A DNA stretch of 64,000 nt from Mesorhizobium sp. 1M-11 (GCF_001303895.1 NZ_LJSD01000017.1:123404-187403); one strand, 5' to 3'; shown: positions 35,461-44,604, counted from the stretch's first letter. Notes: a model not told the origin generated them from the letters alone. Made by a program: numbers and translations.

Positions 35461-36906
35461 TCAGGATACTCCGGCGTCGGCGAGGAGGTCGACGAAACGC
35501 CCGAACACCTCGGTGTGGCGATCGACCTGTTCGGCGGTCGTCGCCGGACACATCAGGAACATGGTGTGGAACGGCGTCACCAAGATGCCTTCGTTCATGT
35601 AATAGGCGTGCAGCAGCGTCTCGAGATCACCACGCCGGCTGGCGATCACGTCGGCGCCATTGCGTGGCGGTTTCGGCATGAACATGACCTCGGCGCGCGC
35701 ACCGATCTGGGTGACATGCCAGGGTAATTCACGGGCCTTGATGAGGTCGCGTGCACCTTCGGCAAGCCGGGTTGCATTCGCGGTCATCAGTTCGAAATTC
35801 GCAGGCGTCAGTACCTCTTCCAGTACCGCGCGCATGGTGGCCACCGTCAGTGCGTTGCCTGCGAGCGTCCCGCCGATGCCGAGATGGGCGGACTGGCGCA
35901 CACGCGGATTGACCTTGGGTACGATCGCCCACAGCCGCTCGGCGATTTCCTGCGACACGCCGAAGACACCGGCCGGAATGCCGCCCGCGATCGCCTTGCC
36001 GGCCACAAGGATATCAGGCTCCAGGCCGTGCTGGCCGGTGTAGCCGCCGGGACCGTTCGAAATGGTGTGCGTCTCGTCGATGATCAGCACCGTCCCGGTG
36101 CGGCGCGTGATCTCGCGCAGCGCTTTGTGGAAACCATCGGCAACCGGGATCATGCCGAAATTGGTCATCAGCGGTTCGGTGAGCACGCAGGCGACATCGC
36201 CAGCAGAAAGGGCCTGATCCAATGCCTCGACATCGTTGAACTCGACCACCCGAGACACGGTCGAATGATCGACGCCATTGGGATGGATCATGTTGCGCAG
36301 GCCGACGCGACCGTCGCGGATCTCGACATGCGCCTCCTCGACGCCGCCGTGATAGCAGCCGGAAAACACCAGCACCTTGGGGCGGCCGGTGATCATCCGG
36401 GCAATGCGGATAGCGCCGCGATTGGCGTCGGTGGCCGACGTGGTCAGCGTCCAGTAAGGCAAGCCGAAGCGACGGGTCAGTTCCGCACCGACCCACAAGC
36501 TGTCTTCGGTCGGCAGCATCATCGTGGTGCCGTTCTGCAACTGGCGAAGTGCGGCGCACGTCACCGCTTCCGGTGCGTGCCCGCACATCCCGCCGGTGTC
36601 ACCGAGCGCGAAGTCGACATAGTCCTGGCCGTCGATGTCGCGGATATGTGCGCCTTTGGCTTCGGCCGCATAGACTGGAAAACCGCCCGCCCAGCGCCGC
36701 ATCCAGTGCGACGGGCCGCCATAGAGGAAATGCCGCTGTCCCTCTTCCCAGGCTTCAGCCGAACGCGGATGGGTGAGCCGGAAGCGCTCCTGCTCCTGGT
36801 CGAGCAATTCCGCGATGGTCGCCGTGTTGCGGTCTGTTCGTGCAGCAAGCGTCAAGCCGTGAAATCTCCCTGTACATGCCATCAAAGGCATGATCATGCT
36901 TCCCAT
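35461..36906 (-). CDS. Class III PLP-dependent aminotransferase
   Basis: 481 aa with the Asp of IIDETHTI and PLP-binding lysine 304 in AGKAIAGGIPAG. It resembles glutamate-1-semialdehyde aminomutase/omega-aminotransferase-type enzymes, but the genes around it indicate catabolism rather than haem synthesis. The exact start is uncertain: ATGs occur at codons 1, 4, 6 and 9. It is divergent from the IclR regulator gene and heads the minus-strand run with the two SDR genes. Confidence 0.88.
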   Translation of the reverse strand: MGSMIMPLMACTGRFHGLTLAARTDRNTATIAELLDQEQERFRLTHPRSAEAWEEGQRHFLYGGPSHWMRRWAGGFPVYAAEAKGAHIRDIDGQDYVDFALGDTGGMCGHAPEAVTCAALRQLQNGTTMMLPTEDSLWVGAELTRRFGLPYWTLTTSATDANRGAIRIARMITGRPKVLVFSGCYHGGVEEAHVEIRDGRVGLRNMIHPNGVDHSTVSRVVEFNDVEALDQALSAGDVACVLTEPLMTNFGMIPVADGFHKALREITRRTGTVLIIDETHTISNGPGGYTGQHGLEPDILVAGKAIAGGIPAGVFGVSQEIAERLWAIVPKVNPRVRQSAHLGIGGTLAGNALTVATMRAVLEEVLTPANFELMTANATRLAEGARDLIKARELPWHVTQIGARAEVMFMPKPPRNGADVIASRRGDLETLLHAYYMNEGILVTPFHTMFLMCPATTAEQVDRHTEVFGRFVDLLADAGVS

Positions 36907-36987
36907 CGGTTCATTATTTGAACCATCGTTTTATTTGTTGTAGACAAACTGCAAGCTAGATTGCCCCCTGTCAAGTTAATTCACACG

Positions 36988-37006
36988 CTAAGTATCGTTT
37001 TGAAAG
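36988..37006. promoter_or_regulatory. Candidate regulator box in the aminotransferase/IclR divergent region
   Basis: The 19-base element (CTAAGTATCGTTTTGAAAG) shares 13 of 19 positions with 37878-37896 upstream of the AraC gene, including TAAGT, CGTTT and AAA. Position just before the IclR start fits an operator or autoregulation site. Confidence 0.35.
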
Positions 37007-37012
37007 CTGATC

Positions 37013-37786
37013 ATGAGCACCGTGCGCAAGGCCGTGTCCCTGTTGGAACTGTTTACGCTGGAAGAGCCGGAAATCGGCCTTTCTGACCTCGCCCGCAAGG
37101 CCGGTCTCGACAAGGCGACGGCGCGTCGCCTGCTGGTGGCGCTGGCCGAACATCGCCTGGTCGAACAGGAGCCGGCGAGCCGCCGTTACCGCCTCGGTGC
37201 CGGCCTGACGCGGCTCGCCCGCATCCGCGACGCGCAACTGCCTCTGGTGCCTGTCGCGGTGCCTATTCTGCGTGAGCTGTCACAGCAGACCGGCGAGACC
37301 GTGCATCTTTCGGAGTACAGCGCCGGCGCCCTGCTCACCATTCATGTCGAGCTCTCGGCCAAGGCCAATCGCGTCAATGTCAATGTCGGCCAGATCCTGC
37401 CGTTGCACGGCACCGCCTCGGGCATCGCGCTGCTCGCCTTCGCGCGCGAAGAGATACGCCGCGACTATCTTGAGGCGCCGCTCGCCACTTTCACCCCTCA
37501 CACGATGACCGACGCGAACAAGGTGCTGCAAGCTGTGCGACTGGCGGCCGAGCGAGGCTATTCACGCAGCGCACAGGGTTATGAGGAAGGCGTTCACTCG
37601 GTGGCCGCGCCAATCCTCGGTTCCGACGGCTACCCGATCGGCACGGTGGCGATTGCCTCGCCGGTGTCACGCGCCGACGATTCCGTGGCTGCGACCCAGG
37701 GAGCGATACTGATCGAAGCTACACGGCTGATCACGACGCGGCTCATCGGCGAGGCAGTCGAACCGGCGGGACGACTGTCGGCTTGA
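37013..37786 (+). CDS. IclR-family transcriptional regulator
   Basis: 257 aa. The N-terminal winged HTH reads VRKAVSLLELFTLEEPEIGLSDLARKAGLDKATARRLLVAL, and the C-terminal 170 residues are an IclR effector domain (GQILPLHGTASGIALLAF, SAQGYEEGVHSVAAPILGSDGYPIGTVAIASP). It is divergent from the aminotransferase-SDR-amidohydrolase genes and is their most likely local regulator. Confidence 0.93.
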   Translation: MSTVRKAVSLLELFTLEEPEIGLSDLARKAGLDKATARRLLVALAEHRLVEQEPASRRYRLGAGLTRLARIRDAQLPLVPVAVPILRELSQQTGETVHLSEYSAGALLTIHVELSAKANRVNVNVGQILPLHGTASGIALLAFAREEIRRDYLEAPLATFTPHTMTDANKVLQAVRLAAERGYSRSAQGYEEGVHSVAAPILGSDGYPIGTVAIASPVSRADDSVAATQGAILIEATRLITTRLIGEAVEPAGRLSA

Positions 37787-37877
37787 AGTTTCCGGCGACG
37801 CGGATGGATGCTGATTTCACTTGACCGGCTTGCTTGCGACCGCTTGCATGAGCGTTGCGAAAAGAATGATTAGCGTG

Positions 37878-37896
37878 TTAAGTTCCGTTTCAAAAT
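37878..37896. promoter_or_regulatory. Candidate regulator box upstream of the AraC gene
   Basis: TTAAGTTCCGTTTCAAAAT resembles the element at 36988-37006 and lies 92 bases upstream of the AraC start. Confidence 0.35.
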
Positions 37897-37969
37897 ATGT
37901 CACCCGCTGACTGCGGCGTTGTCATGCCAGCCCGCGCCAAGACGGGAGGCACCACCGAGGAGGAACCCC

Positions 37970-38917
37970 ATGCAGCATGCCGCCCGTCATGTCAGCATCG
38001 CCGACGGCGAAGCTTTCCTGTCCACGTCCCGCCTGCTGTTCGGCCCGATCACACAGCGTTTCGCGCGCGGTTCGGTCGAATCGATCCCCAAGCTGCTTTC
38101 GGTCAATCTCGGCCCGTGCCGGCTTTCCGAAATCCGGGCAAAGGCGCATGTCGTGGTCAACGACCGCGCCCATTGGCGCAGCTTCGACCCCGATGCCATC
38201 AAGATCCTGGTGCAGGTCGCCGGCCGCAGCCATTTCGAGCAGCATTCGGTGGCCGTCGACCTCAATCCGCGTTCGGCCATCATCTACGACCCGGTGCGCA
38301 GTTATTCCCTGCAGAATTTGACCGGCGTCGACCAGCTCATCCTGCAGGTGCCGCGATCAACGTTCAGCGACGACACGCTGGCGCGGCTGGCGGCTCCCCT
38401 GCCCCTGCCCGGCGACGACGACAGCCTTACGCACATCGTGTCAGGGCTGATGCGCATGGCCATCGACGACGGTCGCAGATTGGACGAAGCCAATTGCCGA
38501 CGGGTTGGCGAAAGCCTTATTCAGCTTGTCAACGGCTTGATCTGCTCCAAGCCTCAACTCGTCGACCAGCGCCGCTCGCCGCTGGAAGCGCTGCGCGAGC
38601 GCATCATTGCCTATATCGACGCCAACCTGTCACGCAGTGACCTCTCGGCCGACGAGATCGCGCGGCACATGGGTTGCTCGCGCCGCTATCTGCACCGTGC
38701 TTTCGAAAGCGAGGATATCACGCTGGAGCGTTTTATCTGGGATCGCCGGCTGGAGCGCAGCCGTGAAGCGCTGATGGCAGGCAACGGCGTATCGGTCTCC
38801 GAGATCGCCTTCGCCTGCGGCTTCAATTCCAGCGCGCACTTCTCACGTGCCTTCAAGGCGAAGTACGAAGTCTCGCCACGCGAATTGCGCGACACCGTGC
38901 TTAGCCGGCTGCATTGA
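37970..38917 (+). CDS. AraC-family transcriptional regulator
   Basis: 315 aa. The N-terminal 190 residues form an AraC-binding-like (cupin-type) domain; the C-terminal 100 residues carry two HTH motifs (DEIARHMGCSRRYLHRAFESEDITLERFIWDRRLERSREAL and VSEIAFACGFNSSAHFSRAFKAKYEVSPREL). The ATG at 37970 has GAGGAGGA upstream, so the longer frame from 37919 is rejected. It may regulate the second LIV transporter operon, which is convergent downstream. Confidence 0.92.
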   Translation: MQHAARHVSIADGEAFLSTSRLLFGPITQRFARGSVESIPKLLSVNLGPCRLSEIRAKAHVVVNDRAHWRSFDPDAIKILVQVAGRSHFEQHSVAVDLNPRSAIIYDPVRSYSLQNLTGVDQLILQVPRSTFSDDTLARLAAPLPLPGDDDSLTHIVSGLMRMAIDDGRRLDEANCRRVGESLIQLVNGLICSKPQLVDQRRSPLEALRERIIAYIDANLSRSDLSADEIARHMGCSRRYLHRAFESEDITLERFIWDRRLERSREALMAGNGVSVSEIAFACGFNSSAHFSRAFKAKYEVSPRELRDTVLSRLH

Positions 38918-39044
38918 CGGTTTTGCCTCCCAAAAGGAGGAGACGATTGCGTGGGGCTGGCCTAGTTGCCGTTCCGGTCGCAGGAAGAACCGGCGCGAGG
39001 TCGAGTGAGATCGCCTCGTGGTTCCACTTCCCTGGCGACAGCCT

Positions 39045-40028
39045 CTAGTTGCGCGCGAGCGACATCGGCAGGATCTTGCGCACCAGGCCTTTCGGCAGGA
39101 ACAGCATTGCCAAAATGATGGTCAGCCCCGAAATGATGGGGTGGTAATCCGGCACGAAGATACGGGCGATATCGAACACCGCATACATGATGAAGGCACC
39201 GAGGATCGGTCCAAGCACCGTGCCGGTTCCCCCCACCACCGTCATCATCAGAGGCAACAGCATCCAGTCGAGGTTGAAGACGGAGTCGGGCCCGACGTGG
39301 AAGATGTAATAGCTGTAGAGACTTCCGGCGATACCGGCGATGAACGCACTGCCTGCGAATGCGGCGACCTTGACCTTCAGCGTGTTGATGCCATTGGCGG
39401 AAGCGGCCATCTCATCGTCACGCACGGCGATGAGCGCCAGCCCGTAACGCGAACGCATCAGCCAGCCGATCGCCAGTGCTGTTCCAGCGGTGAGGCCAAG
39501 CCCTGTCCAGTAGTGTGGCATCAGCGTTTCGAAGGTGCTGGAAGGCGTCACAAGGCCGAATGCACCACCGGTGAAGTCGCCGCCGTTGACGAAAATCACC
39601 TTGAGGATTTCGCCGAATCCCAGAGTACCCAGAGCGAAATAGTCGCCACGCAGCTTGGAGAGCAGCGGCAGGCCGATCAGTGCGGCGGCCAGCGCGGCTA
39701 CCAGCCCGCTGAGCACCATGGTCACCGGATCGAAATAGTAGATGCGCGGGTACGTCTCGTAGAGCGAACCCCACAGATAGTTGCCGCTCCACAGGATCGC
39801 CGTGGTGTAGGCGCCGAGCCCGAAGAAGGCATGTGAACCGAGGCTGATCTGTCCGCCAAAGCCGGCGACGAGGTTCCAGCCCTGCGCCATCACCGCATAG
39901 ATGAAGACGAAGAACAGGAACGAAAACAGATAGCTGTCGAGCGCACCCGGCCAGAATGGCACCAATGCGAGGATGATGGTGAGGAGCGCTGCCGCCCATT
40001 TCCAGGAAAAATTGGCCATGGCGGTCAT
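39045..40028 (-). CDS. livM: LivM-type ABC transporter permease, second system
   Basis: 327 aa with about nine membrane helices and the LivM pattern (GQISLGSHAFFGLGAYTTAIL, LIAVRDDEMAASANGIN). The ATG overlaps the livH stop (ATGA). It is the last gene of the second HAAT operon. Confidence 0.94.
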   Translation of the reverse strand: MTAMANFSWKWAAALLTIILALVPFWPGALDSYLFSFLFFVFIYAVMAQGWNLVAGFGGQISLGSHAFFGLGAYTTAILWSGNYLWGSLYETYPRIYYFDPVTMVLSGLVAALAAALIGLPLLSKLRGDYFALGTLGFGEILKVIFVNGGDFTGGAFGLVTPSSTFETLMPHYWTGLGLTAGTALAIGWLMRSRYGLALIAVRDDEMAASANGINTLKVKVAAFAGSAFIAGIAGSLYSYYIFHVGPDSVFNLDWMLLPLMMTVVGGTGTVLGPILGAFIMYAVFDIARIFVPDYHPIISGLTIILAMLFLPKGLVRKILPMSLARN

Positions 40029-40915
40029 GCTTTCTTGTAGGGCCGGCTGAACAGCCCTTCCGGCTTGAACATCAAGACAGCCAGGAAGACGCCGTAGGCG
40101 ATGGCGTTGGTCCAGCCGCCGGAGATGAAGAACTGAACGTAAGCCTCGATAAGACCAAGGATAATGCCGCCTGCGAGTGCGCCGGCAACGTTGCCGATGC
40201 CGCCAAGCGCCAGCGCCACCAGCGCTTTGAGGCTGAAGATGAAGCCGGCGAAGGGATTGAAGGGAAAGGTCGTCGCGACCGCGACGCCTGCCGCACCCGC
40301 CAGCGCGATGCCGATGGCGAAGGCGATCGCATTGACCTTGTGCGGGCTGATGCCCATCAGGGTGGCCGCTGTCATGTCCTCCGACGCCGCCCGTACCGCC
40401 TTGCCGACCAGGGTCCTGCGCAGAAAGAGCACAACGAGGGCGGTGCCTGCCAGAGCGATCAGGAATCCCATGGAGCGCGTGAAAGAGGCCCGCACGCCGA
40501 GCAATTCGATACCGCTCGCGGTGTAACTGGTGACCACGGCAGCGGTGTTGCCGCCCCATATGACAGTCATCAGGTTCTGCACCAGGAACATGACGCCGAC
40601 GGCGATCAGCAACGAGATGTTGCGATCCTCCTCGGCCGCCGCTTTGCGGAACAGACCCTGATAGATCAGCCAGCCGGCTGCCAGCCCGACCGGCACCATG
40701 ATGATGAGCGACAGGAACGGATCGATGCCAAGATGCTGGAACAGCGCGCGCACCAGATAGGCGGCGAGGATGATCATGGCGCCCTGCGCCAGGAAAATCA
40801 GTCGCATGGTGCCGAAAATGAGGCTGAGGCCGACGGCGGCAACGCCGTACATGGCGCCGCCGAGCGCACCATTGATGGAAAGCTGCAGGAGGATCTCCGG
40901 CGATGGCAGGGTCAT
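40025..40915 (-). CDS. livH: LivH-type ABC transporter permease, second system
   Basis: 296 aa with about eight membrane helices, LivH signature region (NGALGGAMYGVAAVGLSLIFGTMRLIFLAQGAMIILAA) and EAA-like loop (VRAASEDMTAATLMGI). The start overlaps the livF stop by one base. Confidence 0.94.
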   Translation of the reverse strand: MTLPSPEILLQLSINGALGGAMYGVAAVGLSLIFGTMRLIFLAQGAMIILAAYLVRALFQHLGIDPFLSLIIMVPVGLAAGWLIYQGLFRKAAAEEDRNISLLIAVGVMFLVQNLMTVIWGGNTAAVVTSYTASGIELLGVRASFTRSMGFLIALAGTALVVLFLRRTLVGKAVRAASEDMTAATLMGISPHKVNAIAFAIGIALAGAAGVAVATTFPFNPFAGFIFSLKALVALALGGIGNVAGALAGGIILGLIEAYVQFFISGGWTNAIAYGVFLAVLMFKPEGLFSRPYKKA

Positions 40916-41640
40916 TACAGCTCCAATACGCCCATATAGGCTTTCTGGACTTCGGGGTCGGCGATGAGTTCTGCACCCGTGCCTTGCATCGCAAGCTCGC
41001 CGGTCTTCAGCACGAACGCGTAGTCTGCGATCTTCAGCGCCTGGTGGATGTTCTGCTCGACAAGCAGGATGGTGACGCCTTGCTTGTGCAGTGCCTCGAT
41101 CAGCTGGAACATCTGCTGCACCACCAGCGGCGACAGGCCGATCGAAGGCTCATCGAGAATGAGCAGCGACGGTTCGGACATGGTGGCACGCGCAATCGCC
41201 AGCATCTGCTGCTCGCCGCCCGAAAGTGAGCCGGCCTTCTGGCCTGTCCTTTCCTTGAGGCGCGGGAACAGATCGTAGGCCTTTTCCAGCGCATGTTTCA
41301 TGTTCGCCCGTGCCTTGGGCTGGAAAGCACCGAGCTCGAGGTTTTCCAATACCGTCATCTGGCGGAACAGCCCTCGCCCCTCCGGCACGTGGGCGATACC
41401 CATGCGGGCGATATCTTCAGGAGCGCGCCCAAGCAGCGAGGTGCCCGAAAGCTTGATCTCGCCGCGTTTCGCGGGGACTAGGCCGGATATGGCTTTCAGC
41501 AGCGTGGTCTTGCCTGCACCATTGGCGCCGACGATGGCCACCACCGAACCTGCATCGACATGGATCGACACGCCCCACAGCGCACGCACGTCGCCATAAG
41601 CGACCTCAAGATCTGTTACTTCAAGCAGCCGGTTCGCCAA
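40915..41640 (-). CDS. livF: LivF-type ABC ATP-binding protein, second system
   Basis: About 241 aa with GANGAGKTT, LSGGEQQ and LLILDEPSIGLSP. A TTG at 41640 has GAGG 6 bases upstream and gives the normal LivF length; a GTG at 41706 would add 22 residues and overlap livG by 86 bases. With the TTG the overlap is 20 bases. Confidence 0.92.
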   Translation of the reverse strand: MANRLLEVTDLEVAYGDVRALWGVSIHVDAGSVVAIVGANGAGKTTLLKAISGLVPAKRGEIKLSGTSLLGRAPEDIARMGIAHVPEGRGLFRQMTVLENLELGAFQPKARANMKHALEKAYDLFPRLKERTGQKAGSLSGGEQQMLAIARATMSEPSLLILDEPSIGLSPLVVQQMFQLIEALHKQGVTILLVEQNIHQALKIADYAFVLKTGELAMQGTGAELIADPEVQKAYMGVLEL

Positions 41641-42358
41641 GATAGGCCTCGATGACTTTGCGGTTGGCGACGATTTCGGCGGGTGTGCCGTCGGCGATCT
41701 TGACACCGTGGTCGAGCACGACGACCCGGCTGCACACTTTCATGATGGCATCCACCTTGTGTTCCACCCACAGGATGGAAATGCCCTTTTCGGAGCGTGT
41801 TCGGCGGATGACCTCGACCATCTGCCTGATCTCCGTCGGATTGAGGCCGGCCATCGGCTCGTCGAGCAGAAGGAGCGATGGCTCTGACGCTACCGCGCGC
41901 GCGATTTCCAGCAGCCGGCGATCGGACAACGTCATATGCGCCGTCGTCACATCGCGTTTTGCGCTGAGGCCGACCAACTCGAGCGCGGCTTCAGCCGCTT
42001 CCTTCGCATGCCGCACCCGCCCGCCGGAACCGTAGACGGCGCCGACCATGACGTTCTCGAAGGCCGTCATGGTCAGGAAGGTGCGGACAAGCTGGAACGT
42101 GCGGGCGATGCCGAAGCGGCAGATATGATGTGGCGCCGCGCCGGTGATATCCTTGCCCTTGAAGCGGACCTTACCGCGTGTCGGGGCGTAGATGGCCGTC
42201 ATCACGTTGAAAAGCGTCGATTTGCCGGCGCCGTTGGGACCAATCAGGCCAACCAGTTCGCCCGGGCCGACGACCAGATCGATGCCGTCGAGCACCACCA
42301 GGCCGCCGAAACGTTTGGTCACCGCCTCCAGGCTGAGCACGGTTTCGTCTGACTGCAT
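41621..42358 (-). CDS. livG: LivG-type ABC ATP-binding protein, second system
   Basis: 245 aa with GPNGAGKST, a signature region LSDRRLLEIARA and LLLLDEPMAGLNPTE, and the LivG-type ending. The ATG at 42358 has AAAGGAAC upstream; the longer frame from 42550 is not supported. Confidence 0.94.
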   Translation of the reverse strand: MQSDETVLSLEAVTKRFGGLVVLDGIDLVVGPGELVGLIGPNGAGKSTLFNVMTAIYAPTRGKVRFKGKDITGAAPHHICRFGIARTFQLVRTFLTMTAFENVMVGAVYGSGGRVRHAKEAAEAALELVGLSAKRDVTTAHMTLSDRRLLEIARAVASEPSLLLLDEPMAGLNPTEIRQMVEVIRRTRSEKGISILWVEHKVDAIMKVCSRVVVLDHGVKIADGTPAEIVANRKVIEAYLGEPAA

Positions 42359-42451
42359 GCTTGGTCGGTTCCTTTGCCCGCTGGCTTCAGGGGAAAGATT
42401 GCGTGGATTTATGTGGCCATAACTACGGCGTGTCGGTAACTGCGTGCACGA

Positions 42452-42487
42452 CGGGACGGCGTCGGCACAAAGCCAGACGTCGTCCCG
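42452..42487 (-). terminator. Imperfect hairpin between the binding-protein gene and livG
   Basis: CGGGACGGCGTC and GACGTCGTCCCG pair over 12 bases with one wobble and a 12-base loop. No T-run follows on the minus strand, so it is more likely an mRNA-stabilising or attenuating hairpin than a true terminator. Confidence 0.4.
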
Positions 42488-42503
42488 ACGGCACCCCCAA
42501 CGT

Positions 42504-43712
42504 TTAGCGCTTGTCCCAGGCGGGAGCCGGCTTGTAGGTCCAGGTTCCATTCGGGAAGAGCAACTGGTGTTTGCCTTCCCACCACTGCGTGGCGACCGAT
42601 GGGATCAAGGCGAAGCCGGTCTCGTCGAATTTCAGCGGGCCGACCACGGTATCGTTGAATTCCTGGTTGAAGATGGCATCGTGCACCGCCGCTGCATCGG
42701 TCGACCCGGCGCGTTCGATGGCCTGGAACAGCACCTGGGCGTTGGCGTAGAAGGCGCCGACCGTGACGGAGTCCTTCTTGTATTCGGCCTCGTAGCGCTC
42801 GCCCAATTCCTTGGCGCCGTTGTAGGGATAGCTTGCCGACCAGAAACCGTCGGTCAGCACGTAGTCGGAATCCTTGCCCAGCGCGTCATGGAATTCGCCG
42901 GTCCAAGTGCCCTTCCAGCCATGGAAATAGGGAACGCTGAAGCCGAGCTCCTTCATCTGGCGGATCAGCGTGACGGTGTCTGCCGGAGAGCCGAACACCA
43001 GCATGGCGTCCGCGTCGGCAGCCTTCAGCTTGGTGATCATCGCCGAATAGTCGGTCGAGCCGGTCGCCCACGGATCGTTGAAGGCGAAGGTATAGCCATA
43101 TTTCTTGGCTGCGGCCTCGAAAGCGCCGCCGAAGCCTTTGCCGTCTGGCGAATCTTCTGTGACGAGAGCCGGACGCTTCGGACGTTCATTCTCCGGCAGC
43201 TTCTGCCAGATTTCGAACGGCACCTCGGCACCAGGGCCGGGATGGAAGAAGAACAGCGCCGAATATTTCATCTTCAGCGGCTGCCACTCGAACGGGAAAG
43301 CCGCGGTGATCATGTAGAATTTCTTGTACTTCTCGGCGACGATCGCACCGGCGACATTGAGCGGGCCGGAGTGCGTCGAAAGCAGGATATCGACCTTCTG
43401 GACCTTGACCAGATTCTCGATCGCCGAAGCGACCTTGGCTTCCGTGCTTTCATCGTCGGCGATGACAAGCCTGACAGGAAGCTTCTTGCCGGCCTCCTTG
43501 ACCATGATGCCGCCAGCCTTGTTGATATCGGCGACAGCTTGCTTGTAGGCCCATTCCTGTTCCTTGCCGTCGCCGGCGAACGGACCGGTCAGCGAAACCG
43601 GCGCGCCGATGACGATCTCGTCACCCGCGGCATTGGCAATGACGGTTGCGCCGCCGGTCAGTACCGTGGACAGCGCGAGCGCTGCCAGCATTCCTTTCAG
43701 GCTCATTCCCAT
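42504..43712 (-). CDS. livK: Periplasmic substrate-binding protein, second HAAT-type importer
   Basis: 402 aa with signal peptide (LAALALSTVLTGGATVIANA) and Peripla_BP_6 pattern (IVIGAPVSLTGPFAGDGKEQEWAYKQAVADINKAGGIMVKEAG). GGAGGAGA precedes the ATG. It heads the second transporter operon. It is not a close copy of the first binding protein, so it probably has a different ligand. Confidence 0.93.
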   Translation of the reverse strand: MGMSLKGMLAALALSTVLTGGATVIANAAGDEIVIGAPVSLTGPFAGDGKEQEWAYKQAVADINKAGGIMVKEAGKKLPVRLVIADDESTEAKVASAIENLVKVQKVDILLSTHSGPLNVAGAIVAEKYKKFYMITAAFPFEWQPLKMKYSALFFFHPGPGAEVPFEIWQKLPENERPKRPALVTEDSPDGKGFGGAFEAAAKKYGYTFAFNDPWATGSTDYSAMITKLKAADADAMLVFGSPADTVTLIRQMKELGFSVPYFHGWKGTWTGEFHDALGKDSDYVLTDGFWSASYPYNGAKELGERYEAEYKKDSVTVGAFYANAQVLFQAIERAGSTDAAAVHDAIFNQEFNDTVVGPLKFDETGFALIPSVATQWWEGKHQLLFPNGTWTYKPAPAWDKR

Positions 43713-43766
43713 GTTCTCCTCCCAATTCCACTCCCGCCGGATACCGGTCGGGCCTGCCCCAAATCG

Positions 43767-43861
43767 TCAGCCGGTCGCCTGCGCGACCAGTTTGGTGTCG
43801 GTGAATTGCTCGAACCGCAGCACCTTGCCGTCCTCAACGTCCCAGACGTGAACAACACGCG
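43767..43861 (-). pseudogene. C-terminal remnant of a SnoaL/NTF2-like gene cut by the prophage
   Basis: Read on the minus strand, the last 30 or so codons encode RVVHVWDVEDGKVLRFEQF and a short tail, ending in TGA at 43767. This is the typical end of SnoaL-like (NTF2-fold) proteins. Upstream the similarity stops at about 43861, where the phage end begins. The 5' part of the gene should lie beyond the right end of the prophage, outside the window. Confidence 0.7.
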
Positions 43862-44349
43862 TGTAGTTTGACACACGGTATTGGAAATTAGCGGGAACAG
43901 CCGGGATTAGGTGGGAACGGGCGAATACCCACGGAAAAACAGGATGATAGCAGAAATCGACTGTGCTCGAAAGCGGGGTCCGTCGTGACGCGCGGTTTTA
44001 GAAAGAAGGCCGCGGCGAGAGACCGCCGATCAAAAAGAGCCGCCGGAAAGGCGGAACCTTGAGGGGCGCTTGAGAAACCCTCGAAACACTCTCGACCCCG
44101 CAGAAAACCGCCCTTTAGAGCATCTTCCGGAAGCGGCCTCGCCAGCGCTTTGGTGCGGAAAAAGGGGCGAAAAGTCAAATCGAACTTGGATGATGCATCC
44201 AAGTTCGACAAAAAGGGCGATTTTTGACGGAAAAACAAAAGGATAGTGATCACATGGCAGGTCGGGCGAACTTGGATGCTCGCCCGATCGCACACGTCGC
44301 TACTCACGAGCCAACCATACTGGTCTCCTGCAGAGCGAGATCTCCACCA
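43862..44349. other. Gene-free left end of the prophage with repeated motifs
   Basis: About 490 bases with no supportable gene. It holds GCGGGAAC/GTGGGAAC repeats near 43891-43920, an inverted GTGGG/CCCAC pair (43911-43932) and three copies of CGAACTTGGATG. In Mu the equivalent left end holds transposase-binding sites; that role is inferred here. Confidence 0.6.
44180..44208. repeat. Perfect 13-base inverted repeat in the phage left end
   Basis: TCGAACTTGGATG and its complement flank a 3-base spacer. The core CGAACTTGGATG recurs in direct orientation at 44268-44279, itself inside a GGGCGA/TCGCCC pair. Candidate site for transposase or repressor. Confidence 0.7.
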
Positions 44350-44604
44350 TCATGCCGCGTCGCGCATCGCCTCTTCCAGATCCGGCAGTTTGCCGAAGCT
44401 GGCGATCAGCCTGGGCGAGAACATCTCCCCGCTTTCCTCGTCAACATGAACCTCGAACGCCGCGGCGCCGGCAAACCGCTCGGCCATCAGCTCGGCGATC
44501 CGGACGGCCCCGCCCTCGCTTGACGCCGGCCGCATTTCACCGACGTGAAACCGCCCCTTGATCGAGCGGAAAGGGATGATGATGAACTTCTGGCTTCTCT
44601 TCAT
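44350..44604 (-). CDS. Small phage protein, 84 aa, unrecognised
   Basis: Starts at an ATG with GGGAG upstream. The protein begins with a basic KRSQKFIIIPF stretch and ends in an acidic helical region (LPDLEEAMRDAA). No known domain. It is the leftmost phage gene and runs in the repressor direction, so it is probably expressed in the lysogen. Confidence 0.65.
   Translation of the reverse strand: MKRSQKFIIIPFRSIKGRFHVGEMRPASSEGGAVRIAELMAERFAGAAAFEVHVDEESGEMFSPRLIASFGKLPDLEEAMRDAA

Noticed and set aside
38926..38941. CCTCC-CAAAA-GGAGG hairpin after the AraC gene
   Set aside because: Only 5 base pairs and no T-run on either strand; not enough to call a terminator.
40029..40994. Extension of the second livM frame upstream to 40994
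   Set aside because: The upstream part is an out-of-frame reading of livH; the ATGA overlap at 40025-40028 gives the proper start.
43888..44307. 139-codon minus-strand frame in the phage left end
   Set aside because: It covers the repeated motifs and inverted repeats of the phage end, has odd composition (Phe/Ser/Pro-rich) and no ribosome site.
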